Assembly: GCA_023101725.1 (NCBI GenBank)
Contig: JALJCO010009025.1
Span: 558,001-622,000 of the forward strand
From: Atherinomorus stipes
Lineage: Eukaryota; Chordata; Actinopteri; Atheriniformes; Atherinidae
Direction: 5' to 3'
Length of the DNA: 64,000 nucleotides
Each line of letters starts with the position of its first letter. The stretch's first letter is position 1. Shown here piece after piece: positions 10,924 to 23,564 of the stretch. The position numbers were made by a program, and so were the translations under genes. Below the pieces are notes generated by a model. It saw only the letters and a program-made list of their open reading frames with translations, was not told the DNA's origin and ran no database searches.

Positions 10924-12529
10924 CATTGGCAACATATTACTATTGCTCCGCGTTTATTCCGCGTTATTATTATTATGCTGCCAATCTCTATAGAGCATTG
11001 GCAACATATTACTATTGCTCCGCGTTTATTCCGCGTTATTATTATTATTAAACTTTTTCAGTTTCCGTCATGTTTTTTGACGGCCTACTCCTCCCAGGGC
11101 TTTGCCAGCAACCCCACAAAAGTTATATCAAAACGTGCGTCTCGGCCGGGATCGGTGTGCTTGTTATTTGTCCGCGCAAAACTCAAACGGTGTTCACGCA
11201 ATTCGCAAAAAACTGCGATTTTCGGTCCCATAGGAATGAATGGGATTTGGTCGGAAACAAGCCGAGGAAAAACCAAGAACCCAGGTCACTTTGGACCTCT
11301 ATAGCTCAGCCATACCATAACATAGAAACACCATTCAAAGTTTAAACGGGTCACGAAAGCTGAAACTTTAACCATGTGAAAGGATATGTACATATCTGTT
11401 ACGGTTTTGACACAATGGTAAGTTACGTTTTAGGAAAAATCCCAAAAATCCCCAAATCCCTCCGCACTCTAGCCGCACTCTAACTTTTGAAGCATTTCCA
11501 ACTTTGAAACAAATGGCCATAACTCCCACACCGTTCATCGTAGAGACATAATTTTTACATCAAAACGTTGGAAATCTTGTTGGCTTCATTTCATCCTTCC
11601 GCACATTTTTTGCTCAGACGCACCGTTTTCGAACTACGGCTCTCGGAATCTTAGAAAGTCACCATTTTGCTCCTATATCTCTCCATTGTAATCTAGACGG
11701 AAAGCTCAAAAAGCCCTGATTCTTAAAACTGTCACCATTTAAATTCTGTTCCACTTAGGATAAAATAAAATACATTCCTGAATTCCTGAAAGCCTCATGG
11801 CGCTCACGGTGAAAAAATTATTTTGATATCTGTTACGGTTTTCTCGCAGTGGACGATTCAGCATTTTCCCATAGAAAACTAAAGCATAAAGTCTCTAACT
11901 GAAATTAACTGACATTCTGTGACACACACACACGCAGGTGCTGCGTTGTCATGACAACCTAAGCAGTTCTCCCTGCTGTGTTAATTAGTTTCACCTTTGA
12001 CTTAATTCCTCATCTATAAACCAATGTATGATCAAACTGGAGGTTCAAATCCACTGAGGTCATCATGACTGTCCCTCTGTCCACTTATTTGGTGTCTCAC
12101 CATGTCCTCAATACTAGAACTCTCTCTCTTTATATTCAAACATGTCTGTGCTTCCTTTCTCAGTCTTCCTCTCCCCTTGAACCCTCTGTTCACCAGTCTT
12201 GGCCTCCTGTCAGTCCTGTGGATGATCTATCTTTCTGTCTGTCTGTGTCTTTCTGCCTCACGGTCTCTGTCTCGCTAACAGTCTGTCTCACAGTCTATGT
12301 CTCATTCACAGTCTATCTCACAGCCTCTGTCTCACAGTCTGTCTCACAGTCTATGTCTCATTCACAGTCTATCTCACAGTCTCTGTTCGACTCACAGTCT
12401 GTCTCTGTCTCACTCACAGTTCGACTCACAGTCTGTTTCTCACTTACAGTCTGTCTCATAGTGTCTGTCTGTCTCTCAGTGTCTAAGTATCTGTCTGTCA
12501 CATTGTCTGTCTGTATGTCTGTGTCACAG

Positions 12530-12530
<1 letters not shown>

Positions 12531-12618
<88 letters not shown>
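12531..12618. repeat. (ATCT)n microsatellite core
   Basis: Twenty-two uninterrupted ATCT units inside the degenerate TCTG/TCTC tract of rolling-circle unit 1. The long Leu-Ser-Val ORFs at 12065-13173 are this repeat in translation, not genes. Confidence 0.97.
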
Positions 12619-13173
12619 GTCTGTCTGTCTATGTCTCTCTATTTAAGTATCTGTCTGTCTCACAGTGTCTGTCTGTCTGTCTGTCAGTGTCTGTCTGTCT
12701 GTCTCAGTGTCTATCTAAGTATCTGTCTGTCTCACAGTGTCTGTCCGTCTGTCTGTCAGTGTCTGTCTGTCTCAGTGTCTCTCTATTTATCTAAGTATCT
12801 GTCTGTCTCACAGTGTCTGTCTGTTTGTCAGTGTCAATCTAAGTATCTGTCTGTCTCAGTGTCTTTCTGTCTCTCTCTCAGTCTGTCTCACAGTGTCTAT
12901 CTATCTATCTGTCTGTCTCACGGTGTCTGTGTCACTCACAGTCAGTCTGGCTCAGTCTCTGTCTCACTCAGCATCTTTCTGTGTTTCTCAGTCTGTCTCA
13001 CTCACCTTCTGTCTGTCTTTCTCAGTCTGTCTCACTCACTCTCTGTCTGTGTCACAGTCTGTCTCACAGCTTTGTCTTTCTGTCTGTTAATCCATCTTTG
13101 TAACATGGCTGCCGCTCTGTTCGACGTGGGTAGCAGATTGGCAGCATTCAAAATTTCTTCAGAAATTTTCTAG

Positions 13174-14677
13174 TTATTATTATTCAGTTTCCGCCCTGTT
13201 TTTTGACGGCCTTCTTCTCCCAGGGCTTTGCCAGCACTCTCACAAAAGTTATATCAAAACGTGCGTCTCGGCCGGGATCGGTGTGCTTGTCATTTGTCCG
13301 CGCAAAACTCAAACGGTGTTCACGCAATTCGCAAAAAACTGCGATTTTCGTCCCATAGGAATGAATGGGATTTGGTCGGAAACAGCCGAGTAAAAAACCA
13401 AGAACCCAGGTCACTTTGGACCTCTATAGCTCAGCCATACCATAACATAGAAACACCATTCAAAGTTTAAACGGGTCACGAAAGCTGAAACTTTAACCAT
13501 GTGAAAGGATATGTACATATCTGTTACGGTTTTGACACAATGGTAAGTTACGTTTTAGGAAAAATCCAAAAAATCCCAAAATCCCTCCGCACTCTAGCCG
13601 CACTCTAACTTTTGAAGCATTTCCAACTTTGAAACAAATGGCCATAACTCCCACACCGTTCATCGTACGGACATAATTTTTACATCAAAACGTAGGAAAT
13701 CTTGTTGGCTTCATTTCATCCTTCCGCACATTTTTTGCTCAGACGCACCGTTTTCGAACTACGGCTCTCGGAATCTTAGAAAGTCACCATTTTGCTCCTA
13801 TATCTTTCCATTGTAATCTAGACGGAGAGCTCAAAAAGCCCTGATTCTTAAAACTGTCACCATTTAAATTCTGTTCCACTTAGGATAAAATAAAACACAT
13901 TCCTGAGTTCCTGAAAGCCTCATGGCGCTCACGGTGAAAAAATTATTTTGATATCTGTTACGGTTTTCTCGCAGTGGACGATTAAGCATTTTCCCATAGA
14001 AAACTAAGGCATAAAGTCTCTAACTGAAATTAACTGACATTCCGTGACACACACACACACGCAGGTGCTGCGTTGTCATGACAACCTAAGCAGTTCTCCC
14101 TGCTGTGTTAATTAGTTTCACCTTTGACTTAATTCCTCATCTATAAACCAATGTATGATCAAACTGGAGGTTCAAATACACTGTAATACATCATCACTGT
14201 CCCTCTGTCCACTTATTTGGTGTCTCACCATGTCCTCAATACTAGAACTCTCTCTCTTTATATTCAAACATGTCTGTGCTTCCTTTCTCAGTCTTCCTCT
14301 CCCCTTGAACCCTCTGTTCACCAGTCTTGGCCTCCTGTCAGTCCTGTGGATGATCTATCTTTCTGTCTGTCTGTGTCTTTCTGCCTCACGGTCTCTGTCT
14401 CGCTAACAGTCTGTCTCACAGTCTATGTCTCATTCACAGTCTATCTCACAGTCTCTGTCTCGCTAACAGTCTGTCTCACAGTCTATGTCTCATTCACAGT
14501 CTATCTCACAGTCTCTGTTCGACTCACAGTCTGTCTCACTCACTCTCTGTCTGTGTCACAGTCTGTCTCACAGCTTTGTCTTTCTGTCTGTTAATCCATC
14601 TTTGTAACATGGCTGCCGCTCTATTCGACGTGGGTAGCAGATTGGCAGCATTCAAAATTTCTTCAGAAATTTTCTAG
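13174..14677 (+). mobile_element. Helitron2/Helentron-like element, tandem unit 2
   Basis: Begins immediately after the CTAG of unit 1 with (TTA)n-CAGTTTCC. It therefore lacks the 5' terminal CTGCCAATCT module but is nearly identical to unit 1 through the unique block. The microsatellite block is much shorter (14355-14590). It ends with the same AGATTGGCAGCAT, hairpin (14654-14673) and CTAG (14674-14677). Confidence 0.65.
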
Positions 14678-16031
14678 TATTTACTTGCTACCCTATTTTC
14701 AGTTTCCTCCCTATGCTTTGACGGCCTACTCCTCCTAGGGCTTTGACTGCACCCCCACAAATGTTATATCAAAACGAGCGTCTCGGCCGGGAATGGTGTG
14801 CTTGTTATTTGTCCGCGCAAAACTCAAACGGTGTTTACGCAATTCGCAAAAAACTGCGATCTTTGGTCCCATAGAAATGAATGGGATTTGTTCAGGATCA
14901 GCCGAGAAAAGCCCAAAACCCAGGTCACTTTGGACCTCTATAGCTCAGCCATACCATCACATAGAAACACCATTCAAAGTTTAAATTGGTCAGGAAGGAT
15001 GAAACTTTTACCATGTGAAGGGATATTTACATATCTGTTCAGGTTTCGACACAACGGTAAGCTACATTTTCAGAAAAAATCAGAAAAACCCTAAATCCCT
15101 CAGCACTCTGGCTGCACTCTAAAGTTTGAAGCATTTTCAGATGTGAGACAAATGCCCATAACTCCTACAGCTTTCATCATACAGAAATAAATTATAGATC
15201 AAAACGTAGGAAAACTTGTCAGCTTCATTGTCTCTCTGTCTCTCAGTGTCTATCTGTCTGTCTCACAGTATCTATCTGTCTCTGTCTCATAGTGTCTGTA
15301 TGTGACTCAGTGTCTATCTAAGTATCTGTCTGCCTCTCAGTGCCTATCACTCTCTCAACACAGTATCTATCTGTCTGTCTCATAGTGTCTGTCTGTCTCT
15401 GTCTATCAATCTAATTATCTGTCTGTCTCATAGTGTCTATCTGTCTGTCTGTCTCTCAGTGACAATCAATCTATACATGCATCTGTCTGTCTCACCGTGT
15501 CTCTCTGTCTCACAGTGTCTGTCTCTCAGTGTCTGTCAATCTAAGTATCTGTCTATCTCACAGTCTTTATTTGTCTATCTACGCAACTATTTTTCTCATT
15601 GAAAATGAATGGTGTTTGGCCAGAATGTCTGTCTCAGTGTCTCTCTATTTATCTAAGTATCTGTCTGTCTCACAGTGTCTGTCTGTTTGTCAGTGTCTAT
15701 CTAAGTATCTGTCTGTCTCAGTGTCTTTCTGTCTCTCTCTCAGTCTGTCTCACAGTGTCTATCTATCTGTCTGTCTCACGGTGTCTGTGTCACTCATAGT
15801 CAGTCTGTCTCAGTCCCTGTCTCACTCAGCATCTTTCTGTGTTTCTCAGTCTGTCTCACTCACCTTCTGTCTGTCTTTCTCAGTCTGTCTCACTCACTCT
15901 CTGTCTGTGTCACAGTCTGTCTCACAGCTTTGTCTTTCTGTCTGTTAATCCATCTTTGTAACATGGCTGCCGCTCTGTTCGACGTGGGTAGCAGATTGGC
16001 AGCATTCAAAATTTCTTCAGAAATTTTCTAG
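14678..16031 (+). mobile_element. Helitron2/Helentron-like element, tandem unit 3
   Basis: Again starts right after CTAG. It is visibly more diverged than units 1 and 2 and carries an internal deletion: the unique block jumps from GGAAAACTTGTCAGCTTCAT (about 15210-15229) directly into the TCTG/TCTC tract (15230-15940). The 3' end (hairpin 16008-16027, CTAG 16028-16031) is intact and abuts unrelated sequence at TTCATTTTG. Confidence 0.65.
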
Positions 16032-17185
16032 TTCATTTTGTATTTGCATCACATTGAATAGTTGTGCCCTATCTAAACCTCTCCTTTTGGAGTGTAACGT
16101 CCTCTAAGCTGTTACTATGCTAATACACTTTTGGCCTCTTTCTACACCATTCATGGGCAGTCCAAGTATTTCCATAATTTATACACTACACATTTGATTA
16201 AAACATTTTGCCAAGAGCCTCAGAAACTAATCAAGGTTCTGAGGCAAGAACATTACATTTCTACCAAGTTTTCTGTAGTGTAAGTCATGACTGCATGCAA
16301 ATTTACTCAAGAAAATGTACCATAGATGTATAACATAAATTCATACATTTAAAGGTAGGGTGAATGATGTTTTCCAGGAGCATTTTATTCAAATAGTGTT
16401 GCTTAAAGTCCCCTTCACACCCAGATTGCAGACAATTAATTAATTGCTCTGACACATAAATAAAAGATTTTAGTCACCTGTGGAACAGACAGGACTGAAA
16501 TTTTGCCATTGCTTTCTATTTGTGTCACGGTTAGACGACGATGGTTTCGTGCTCAAAACATTCCCGAAAACAACCATGAGACCGTGCAGAGTTGTTGGAC
16601 CCCTGCTGCGAGAATCCAGATCGTTCAAGCTCGTATGAGGAAACCCATGAGACCGTTCCCCTTACTCACACCGTTATACCAGGATCTCCCCCGTTGTCTT
16701 TTGGGTCTTTTTTACTGCCTCATGCTTACCGAAAGAGCATACTAAGTAAATATGGTGTATATATGTGAGTACAGTGCAGTACATATTTTCAGGTATGTAT
16801 TGATCCCACAGTTTTATCCATACACACAAAGATTTTAACACTTGGCCCCATCTTGTGTTTGGCAGTGTAAGATTGAGCTCAACTACAACACTGGAGACAG
16901 TCATGCTTTATTCACACACAGAAAAGAAAAAACAAAAACAAAAAACAAATAGCCTACCTAAATAAACACAGAACACAAACCTTTGGCTGAAATTACAGCA
17001 GGCTTTGGAAAGTAGTGAGCTTCACTGGGACAGGAAGAGGATTTATTATTACTCTAAAAGGATCAAGATAACACATAATTATCAAATAATATACATAATA
17101 CGATAAAAATCTTTTTCTTTTACATAAACAAAACATCAGTGGTGTCTTGTCTCAAAGCCTTTTCTCCCCCTGCTATGCTACAGTT
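16032..17185. other. Intergenic with one TTAA-MITE terminal fragment
   Basis: TTAA at 16349-16352 followed by AGGTAGGGTGAATGATGTTT and about 150 bp (to about 16500). This matches, in the opposite orientation, the end of the MITE at 35774-37640. Its other end is missing. The remainder is unremarkable AT-rich DNA. Confidence 0.6.
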
Positions 17186-17478
17186 TGGTAGGGCTGCACA
17201 GTGGTGTGATGGTTTACATTTTTGTCCCACAAAGAGGAGGTCCTTTGTTCAGACCCTTGCTTGTATACTTTATGTGTGGAGTTTGCACGTACCTGTACAT
17301 GTGTGGGGTCTTTCTGGGTATCTGGCTTCCTCCCACAATCTAGAAGCATGCTCATTAGGTTAACTGGTATCTCTAAATTCTCCCTTGAAGTGAGAATGAG
17401 TGGTTGTTTGTATCTGTGTTGGCCCTCAATGGACTGATGACCTGTCCAGGGCGCATGCTGCCTCTCACCTGGTAGCAC
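17186..17478 (+). repeat. tRNA-derived fish SINE, diverged copy
   Basis: Same family as 797-1195: GGGCTGCACAGTGGTGTGATGG head, GTGTGGAGTTTGCACGT, TGGCTTCCTCCCACAATCTA, TTAGGTTAACTGG, GACCTGTCCAGGGCGC. Both pol III boxes are degraded and the 3' tail is missing. Confidence 0.8.
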
Positions 17479-19465
17479 TGTGTATATGTTTGCCCCATGT
17501 TGTATATTTTGGTTTGTGAAAATTTGTTTTTATTTTAGTATGCCTTTGTTTTAATTATGTAAAGCACTTTAAGTTGCCTTTGGGATGAAAACCGCTTGAT
17601 AAATAAAATTTGATTTGGTTTGATATGTTAACAGTAGCTGCCCTTGGCCTTGATGAATGATGGGAAATCCTTGTAGTTGTAATGGAAACTGATTATTTAC
17701 CGAAATGTTTCATACAAGCTCCTCCAGTCCAAACTGTCATGTATGGCTTTGTTATGTTTATTGTGACATTTTTTGTGGTTTTCCTAGTGTTTCTGTGTTA
17801 AGCATACCTTGTCTTTTGTATTTAGATACTCTGTATACCAGTTTGCCTTATACACAAGTATGAAATTTGATTAATAATAAAGTACACGTTTATTAACTGC
17901 ATATATTGGATTTGCACCAGAACCAGTTGACAGGGTCTTTTTTTTTTCAACCTTCCACACCTGTTGCTATTCTGACACTGATTTCTTTTTATTTAGACCT
18001 CGTTTACAGTATTATAAACTTCTGCTGAGAACCACAAGAAGACAAACGATCTAATCAGGGGATCTTTTCTTTCTCTCTTTCTTTCTTTCTTTCTTTCTCT
18101 TATTCTAGTAATAACTTCAATTATTACTGTATTTTCCACATAAATGCCATTGTGAATTGTACTTGCAACTTGAGGTGAATTGGGTCTGAAAATGGCTGCA
18201 GGCAATATTAAAACACAGAACAGTGTTATTAATGCTTTTGTTTACAGCTGACTGAAGATGTTCAAAATGAACACTTATTAACACACTACTGCTTCAACTT
18301 CAAATCCGTTTCTTCTTGCAAGGATTCAGATGTTACACCAGCTTTGTTTTTTCTTTAGATCTTTTTCTCCAACTGGTGGTTGGAATTTTAATTGGTCCAG
18401 TTTTCCATGACAACCCTGTTTCGAGCTCCTGACACACAGGGTTTTGGTTTTAGATCAGAAAAAGTTTGAAATAGGCTACTCTGGAACTAGCTTTCTTACC
18501 CCAGAACTGGTTGTGTGGCAGATGAAATGTAAAAATCTGTTTTGAAATTAAAGCTATTCGTACTGATCTTACATGTCGCACATCACAAACTTCTGCCTCC
18601 TGCTTTTTTGTCTGCTTCCTGCTCCGTTCCCATGGACAAACACGCGGCTTCAGCTCGCGAGACAGAATATTGTAAAAGAAAGTTTGGTGCGCTTTAGAAA
18701 TCACAGCGTGAAAGCAGAACCAACACAAGTGATAAAGGCAACAATGTTGCAACTTTCAGCTTCCCAATCAAACCAAATCCACTTAGTCAGGTGTGAAAAC
18801 GACCTAAAGTAGCTGATGGCGTTGTCTGGATGCTGCATTTTTACATGTACTGTTGTGTTTTTGGAGTGGGAAAACTACACGTTCCTGTCCAGCAGAAACT
18901 CTGCATCCATCTTATCTCTTTTTAGCTAAGGATGAAGCTGCATTAGCCTCTGCCATCTCTCCAAAGCAGAGCCGATTTTCACTCATGTTTTGCCTCTTGT
19001 TGCATCAAGTACTCGCTTTACTGCAGCTTTGTGTGAAATAGTCCTCTTTTGTTCTTGGGAACAGCAGGTGGAAGTGGCAGCTGGTCTTCATCAGTCATTT
19101 TAGGTTCTTTGCTGTGCTACTGTTGTGGTAAGTAACTGGGGGGGGGGGGATTGGTGGTAGTGACGGATGACTGACACGAATCTCGGAAAATTATTTGATT
19201 TGGACTGAATCAAATGATCGGTCAGATCTTTTATCAGAAATATGATTATATCAATATATGGAACACTTATGTGTTCCAACACCTATTAAATTCCTCTTGC
19301 ATTTTAGCGTGCACTTTAAAATTACAAAAGAAAAGTTTAAAATTGCAACAAAGTTGTGTATACCTTTTAGCAGTGATTGGAAACCAGTACTGCAGTTGTG
19401 TCAGGGGGTCTGCAGGATGGCTCTTTGCACCATTCTACATTTCAGCTCTGTTATATTTGGGTTAT
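17479..19465. other. Intergenic, nothing recognised
   Basis: Contains a short (TTTC)n run at about 18063-18102 and a run of 11 Gs at about 19139-19149. No coding sequence can be supported; the ORFs are short and overlap on both strands. Confidence 0.4.
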
Positions 19466-19469
19466 TATC

Positions 19470-20110
19470 ATAGACTGTATATAATTACTGGACGTAGCTT
19501 CCGGTCTCTTCTGAATAGAGAAATGTGAAGCCAGTTGGGCGTGTCTTACCGTCGCCATCTTGCCGTGTCACGTACGTCGTCACTCCAGGAAAATCCTAAA
19601 ATGGGCACAGCGCGGCCGCGGGACAAATGATTGACAGCTGACGTACTGTGGGCTAAACGCTAACTGAGCTAACACGAAACTAAGAGGAGCTAACAAAGAT
19701 AAGCCCCCTAAGCGGCATGGTTAAGGTAAGACGTGCTTAGACTTGCAATTCGCTGACTAAACACCGCCGTTGTGCGACTCTGTAACAAACTGAGACCTTA
19801 TTAAGAGCAAAGAAGGAGCTAACTAGGAGCCTCCGGTGGCAGGCGGAGCTTCCGGTTGCCGCATGTCAATCATAAGGATACGCCCTTAATTATGTGCAAT
19901 TTGAAGAATAAATAACATCTAAACGAATGAGTTATAAAAAAATTCACCCCCTCACAGTTGACATGAAGGTAAACGTGACCTAATAAACCTAAAATGATTT
20001 TTTGAACAGGCTGTAAACCTGTTTTTTTGCTGTGAAGTGGGTTTTTAACATGGGAGTCTATGGGGATTTGCTCGCTCTTGGAGCCAGCCCTAGCGGATGA
20101 AGGGAGGATT
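19470..20110. repeat. Interspersed repeat, ACTGTATATAA...GGACGTAGCTTCCGG type
   Basis: Starts AGACTGTATATAATTACTGG-ACGTAGCTTCCGG and ends near GGAGCCAGCCCTAGCGG. I recall this as a common fish interspersed sequence with locally raised CpG (CGCGGCCGCGG at about 19611). No terminal inverted repeat or coding sequence is evident, and the class is undetermined. Confidence 0.4.
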
Positions 20111-20820
20111 ACACTATTTACAACAAGGAAGAGAGCTTCACTGTTCTGAGGCGGAGTTTGCCCCTTGGTTATTATTGTGGGAAGCTTGAGTAAGAACTGA
20201 ACTGCTTACCGACAAGTGTTTAAATCACAAATTATAAACACAGATAATTCACAATACAAATACAGCAAACTCTGTCCAGATAACAAGAATCATTTGGCCT
20301 GGATCCAGCCTAGAGTCCACCAAAGATCTGACCCGGATCTGCATTTCAGAAACAAAGCAGCCCTGGGCTAGATGTGGATTCTAAAGTTGTGATTTAGCTG
20401 TGTTAGTTATGGCCCAGGTCCGGCTTGGTTCGGGCTCAAGTTTGGGCCAGATCAGGGTCAGTTCCGATCCAAATCACATTATTATGTGACTGTGAATCTC
20501 ACCATTCAAAACTTTGAAGTCTAAATGCCAATTTTGTTCTAATAATCTTCGCGCAGTGGAAAACCTTCCCATTCTTGTTTAACAGACTCCAGTCAGATCT
20601 GATTCGAGTCTCCTGATTTTTGCAATGGCAACTGCACTTGGTATGGATCTGTGCTGCAGTCATAATATGAATGTGACAGTATAGCGTCTGTGTCAGTCTG
20701 AAAGCAGATCTGGTATAGCGTCAGCTGCTGGGTGATACCATATGGCAGCCAGAACTAAAGCAGTGCAAGATAGGACAGTACAGGTAGGTCCAATCTCAAC
20801 CTTACACACACAGAAAAGCC
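20111..20820. other. Intergenic, GGATCC/GGCCCAGATC-rich patch
   Basis: 20290-20480 repeats variants of GGCCTGGATCC and GGCCCAGGTCCGG and may be a degraded DNA-transposon end. Otherwise nothing is recognised. Confidence 0.3.
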
Positions 20821-20822
20821 CT

Positions 20823-21324
20823 TAAAGGGCCCATTTTATGCATATTGACTTTTCTAAGTGCTTGAAATGGTCTTCTGGGGTGTTTTAACATACAAAGTGA
20901 CTAGAAATACCCATAAAAAACTATTTCATAGTTATTAAGAGTCTAAGTTAAGACTTTTAAATGAAGTATTTTTTACGACTAGCCTGACTACAGCATTTTT
21001 ACATCACTGGCTGGTCACTGTCCTCCTCCCTGATTAGTGCCACTTCCCTTCTGAGACTGAGATGCTCTCTCGCTTCAGAGAGGACTCTGGCAGCATGCTG
21101 AACAGCGGTGGAGACAAGAAACAATGAAGCTGCGGCGGCTGCTCACGCAACGCACTCAGAGGTGCGTTTGAGAGAGGAGAAACCTCTCTCAAAAGAGGGT
21201 ACACAGCGCAGCAGAAGCGTAACTGAGGATGGATTTGATCGAACTATGACTCCTATAATACATTAAGACATCAAAGAATTGTCTAAGCGTGGGGGGGGGG
21301 GGGGGACATAAAATGGGCCCTTTA
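20823..21324. mobile_element. TTAA-flanked MITE, AGGGCCCATTTTATG family
   Basis: Left TTAA-AGGGCCCATTTTATG (20823-20840) mirrors right CATAAAATGGGCCCT-TTAA (21307-21324), so 15-bp perfect terminal inverted repeats sit inside a TTAA duplication. The interior is about 480 bp with no transposase. TTAA plus a purine-starting terminus fits the T2/Kolobok-type MITEs described in frogs; piggyBac also uses TTAA but its termini start CCY. Confidence 0.8.
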
Positions 21325-21372
21325 AAACTAAATAAAACCATCACACTTTTATTATCCAGGACTTGTGTTATC

Positions 21373-21998
21373 TTAAAGGGACATTGTGTAATCGGGAGCA
21401 GCCCCCGTCTTTTCATGCTGCATTCGGTGAAACCGGGCAGACCGACGACAGCCGATGCATGTAAAGTTATCACCAGCTTATGTGAAGATGTGGTCGTAGT
21501 TACAGTGACATCAGTCCATATCTGATTTGTTGTCATGGCGATGTCGTATTGTTTCCCCTGACCCATGTTTTACCGTCTTTCGCTCGGCTTCATTGATTAA
21601 AATGACATCTGGTTTGTTACCAACAGCCGTCTGCCCGACTGCACGTGAACCCAGCATCAGTGAGACGCTGGTTTCTCCCCTCTGCAGTGCGGTGACTTTT
21701 CAAAGACGGTTCATTACCTAGAACTGAGCTGAAAACTCCGGTGTGTCCGGTGAGTTTCTGTGTTTTCCTACTGTCACGCTTCTCCCGAACGCAAAAACAT
21801 GGCGATACGACATGGCAGCCTTCACCGAGCCGCCCCGCTCAATGTGGAAATGAATGATACGAACGGCAAATTTAGAACTTAGAGGAGCACTTCAGTTTGT
21901 TGATGGGAGTAAATATTGATTAATGAAAAAACACTTTTGAACCAAATAATCAGTTTTTGTGAATAAAACACAGGACAACTTACACAATATCCCTTTAT
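21373..21998. mobile_element. TTAA-flanked MITE, AGGGACATTGTGTAA family
   Basis: Left TTAA-AGGGACATTGTGTAA mirrors right TTACACAATATCCCT-TTAT (the right TTAA has mutated). The interior is about 590 bp with no coding capacity. It lies 48 bp from the preceding MITE. Confidence 0.75.
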
Positions 21999-22262
21999 AG
22001 TAAATTGTACATCATGAGAGAAACAAGAACATTTAGACTTAAGTAAACACCTGTTCTACTTATCAATTTAAATTTGTTTCCTTTTGCTTAAATCCCAAAA
22101 CTCTGGATCATGCATTGCACAATTATGCACACCCATGAGATGTGACTTCATTATCCAGATACAACAACTTCTTGACCTCTTGGTTACATTCAATGAGCAA
22201 CACACCAACAAACTTAGTGTATTTAACTAAATTTGAATGTGTTGAAAATTGAATATAAGTAC

Positions 22263-22911
22263 TTAAAGGTTGAATGTGGAAAACGGACAAAACAGTGACA
22301 TCACATGTGTCTAGGTTGTAGTTACAACAGCAGAAAAACAACTCCAGCTGCTGGGATGCCAGTCTCACTGCTGATATGCAAGTGACGAACAACTTGCAGC
22401 ATGTCCAACACATACCGCAGGAGTTTATAAGAAACAGCTAACGTTCGCCATGCTAACCAATCCAGGAGAAGTCGCCATTTCCGCGTTTTGAAGCTGTGGA
22501 AACATTTATGAGGGTCCATCTCGTGAAGTCTTCATCTAAATTTACTCCAGTTTTTGCTCTTCTCAGGTCACTCCTCTTCTGAGACGGATAACCATATCTC
22601 TGAGGCTCTGAAGCAGCTGCTGGACTTGCCGACTCCACTGTTTCCCCCTGTGCCAGTCTAACTGTGCCCAACATACTGTTGCCACACAGAGATTGTATTT
22701 GTCAACCTGCAATGTCGGCGTGTATTGGCTTGTAGATGTAAACATAATGCCATTGTCAAGCCCGTTAAAAATTATCTTATATTTATTTTCAGGCTAAATT
22801 TTTTTTTAGGAAATGTACTTTCATTCTGCAACCATCCAAATGCCTCATGGAGGTTTTTTTTTTTTTTTAAAATATAGCTTTTAATAAAAATGTTCCAGAT
22901 TCAACCTTTAA
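22263..22911 (+). mobile_element. TTAA-flanked MITE, AGGTTGAATATGGAA family, copy 1
   Basis: TTAA at 22263-22266 and 22908-22911 with inverted termini AGGTTGAATGTGGAA and TTCCAGATTCAACCT. The interior matches the copy at 39782-40471 across most of its length (AACAACTCCAGC, GGTCACTCCTC, AATG-CGGCGTGTATTGGCTT), and the right part matches the reversed copy at the window end. Confidence 0.85.
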
Positions 22912-22952
22912 ATATACAAAAAGATATGTATAAAAATAAATTGACAAATTAA

Positions 22953-23530
22953 CTACGCACTCAAAAATAGAGGTACCAATTTGTACTTTAAAGGGTACAA
23001 AGCTTGTTGCTGGGGGTGTTCCTTTTTGAAAGACATTTCTGTACCCTTCGGTCCTGGTCCATTTTTTGTACCTTATCAAGCTGTATGAGTTAATAAAGAA
23101 CAATTAAACCAATTTAAAATGATGAATAAGTCAATTAAATAGAGATTATGACAACAATCAAAGATGCTAATAATAAATGAACAATTATTATATAAATATT
23201 AGGCCAAACACATAAATAATTATACATGAAATTAGTATGATAACTATGATTATTATGAAAATCATAATATAATAACTATAATTATACTACTGTTTAGAAG
23301 TACTGCTATTTATAGTTATTGTACAAGCTACACATATTTTTTAATGCTGCAGGTACCCGGAAGGAAAAAAAATAGGGAAAAAAAAAGGGGGGGAATTGGG
23401 GGGGGGGGGGGGGGGGGGAGGCAAGGGCGGGGGGGTTCGGGGGGGATGGGATAGGGGGGATGTGAGGAAAGGTGGAAAAAAGGAAAAAAAAGGGGAGGGG
23501 GGGGCGGGCTCGGAAAAAAGGGGGAAAGGG

Positions 23531-23564
<34 letters not shown>

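Larger units (their letters stand above)
10850..13173 (+). mobile_element. Helitron2/Helentron-like non-autonomous element, unit 1
   Basis: The 5' end carries ATGCTGCCAATCT (10853-10865, and again 10975-10987). The 3' side carries its exact inverted copy AGATTGGCAGCAT (13135-13147), offset from the end. Next come a 9-bp-stem hairpin (AAAATTTCT/AGAAATTTT, 13150-13169) and CTAG (13170-13173), followed by T. Asymmetric subterminal inverted repeats, a 3' hairpin, a CTAG end and an internal microsatellite block are the published layout of Helentron-associated elements. No Rep/helicase coding is present, so it is non-autonomous. Between the ends are a unique-like 900-bp block (from CAGTTTCC at 11059) and about 900 bp of TCTG/TCTC/ATCT repeats (12220-13085). 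Confidence 0.65.

Noticed and set aside
11085..11276. Minus-strand ORF recurring in all rolling-circle units
   Set aside because: It recurs because the DNA unit recurs. The start and end differ between units, both strands are open and no domain is recognised, so coding cannot be supported.
12065..13173. Long Leu/Ser/Val-rich ORFs (up to 193 aa)
   Set aside because: They are TCTG/ATCT/TCTC repeats read in different frames; all frames stay open because the repeat unit lacks stops. Not genes.
10850..16031. CRISPR array or satellite explanation for the three-unit repeat
   Set aside because: Units are 1.3-2.3 kb with transposon-type ends in a vertebrate genome, and spacing and unit length are irregular.
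20823..21324. piggyBac assignment for the TTAA MITEs
   Set aside because: The TTAA duplication fits, but the termini start AGG/AGC rather than CCY, so T2/Kolobok is preferred. Not proven without a transposase.
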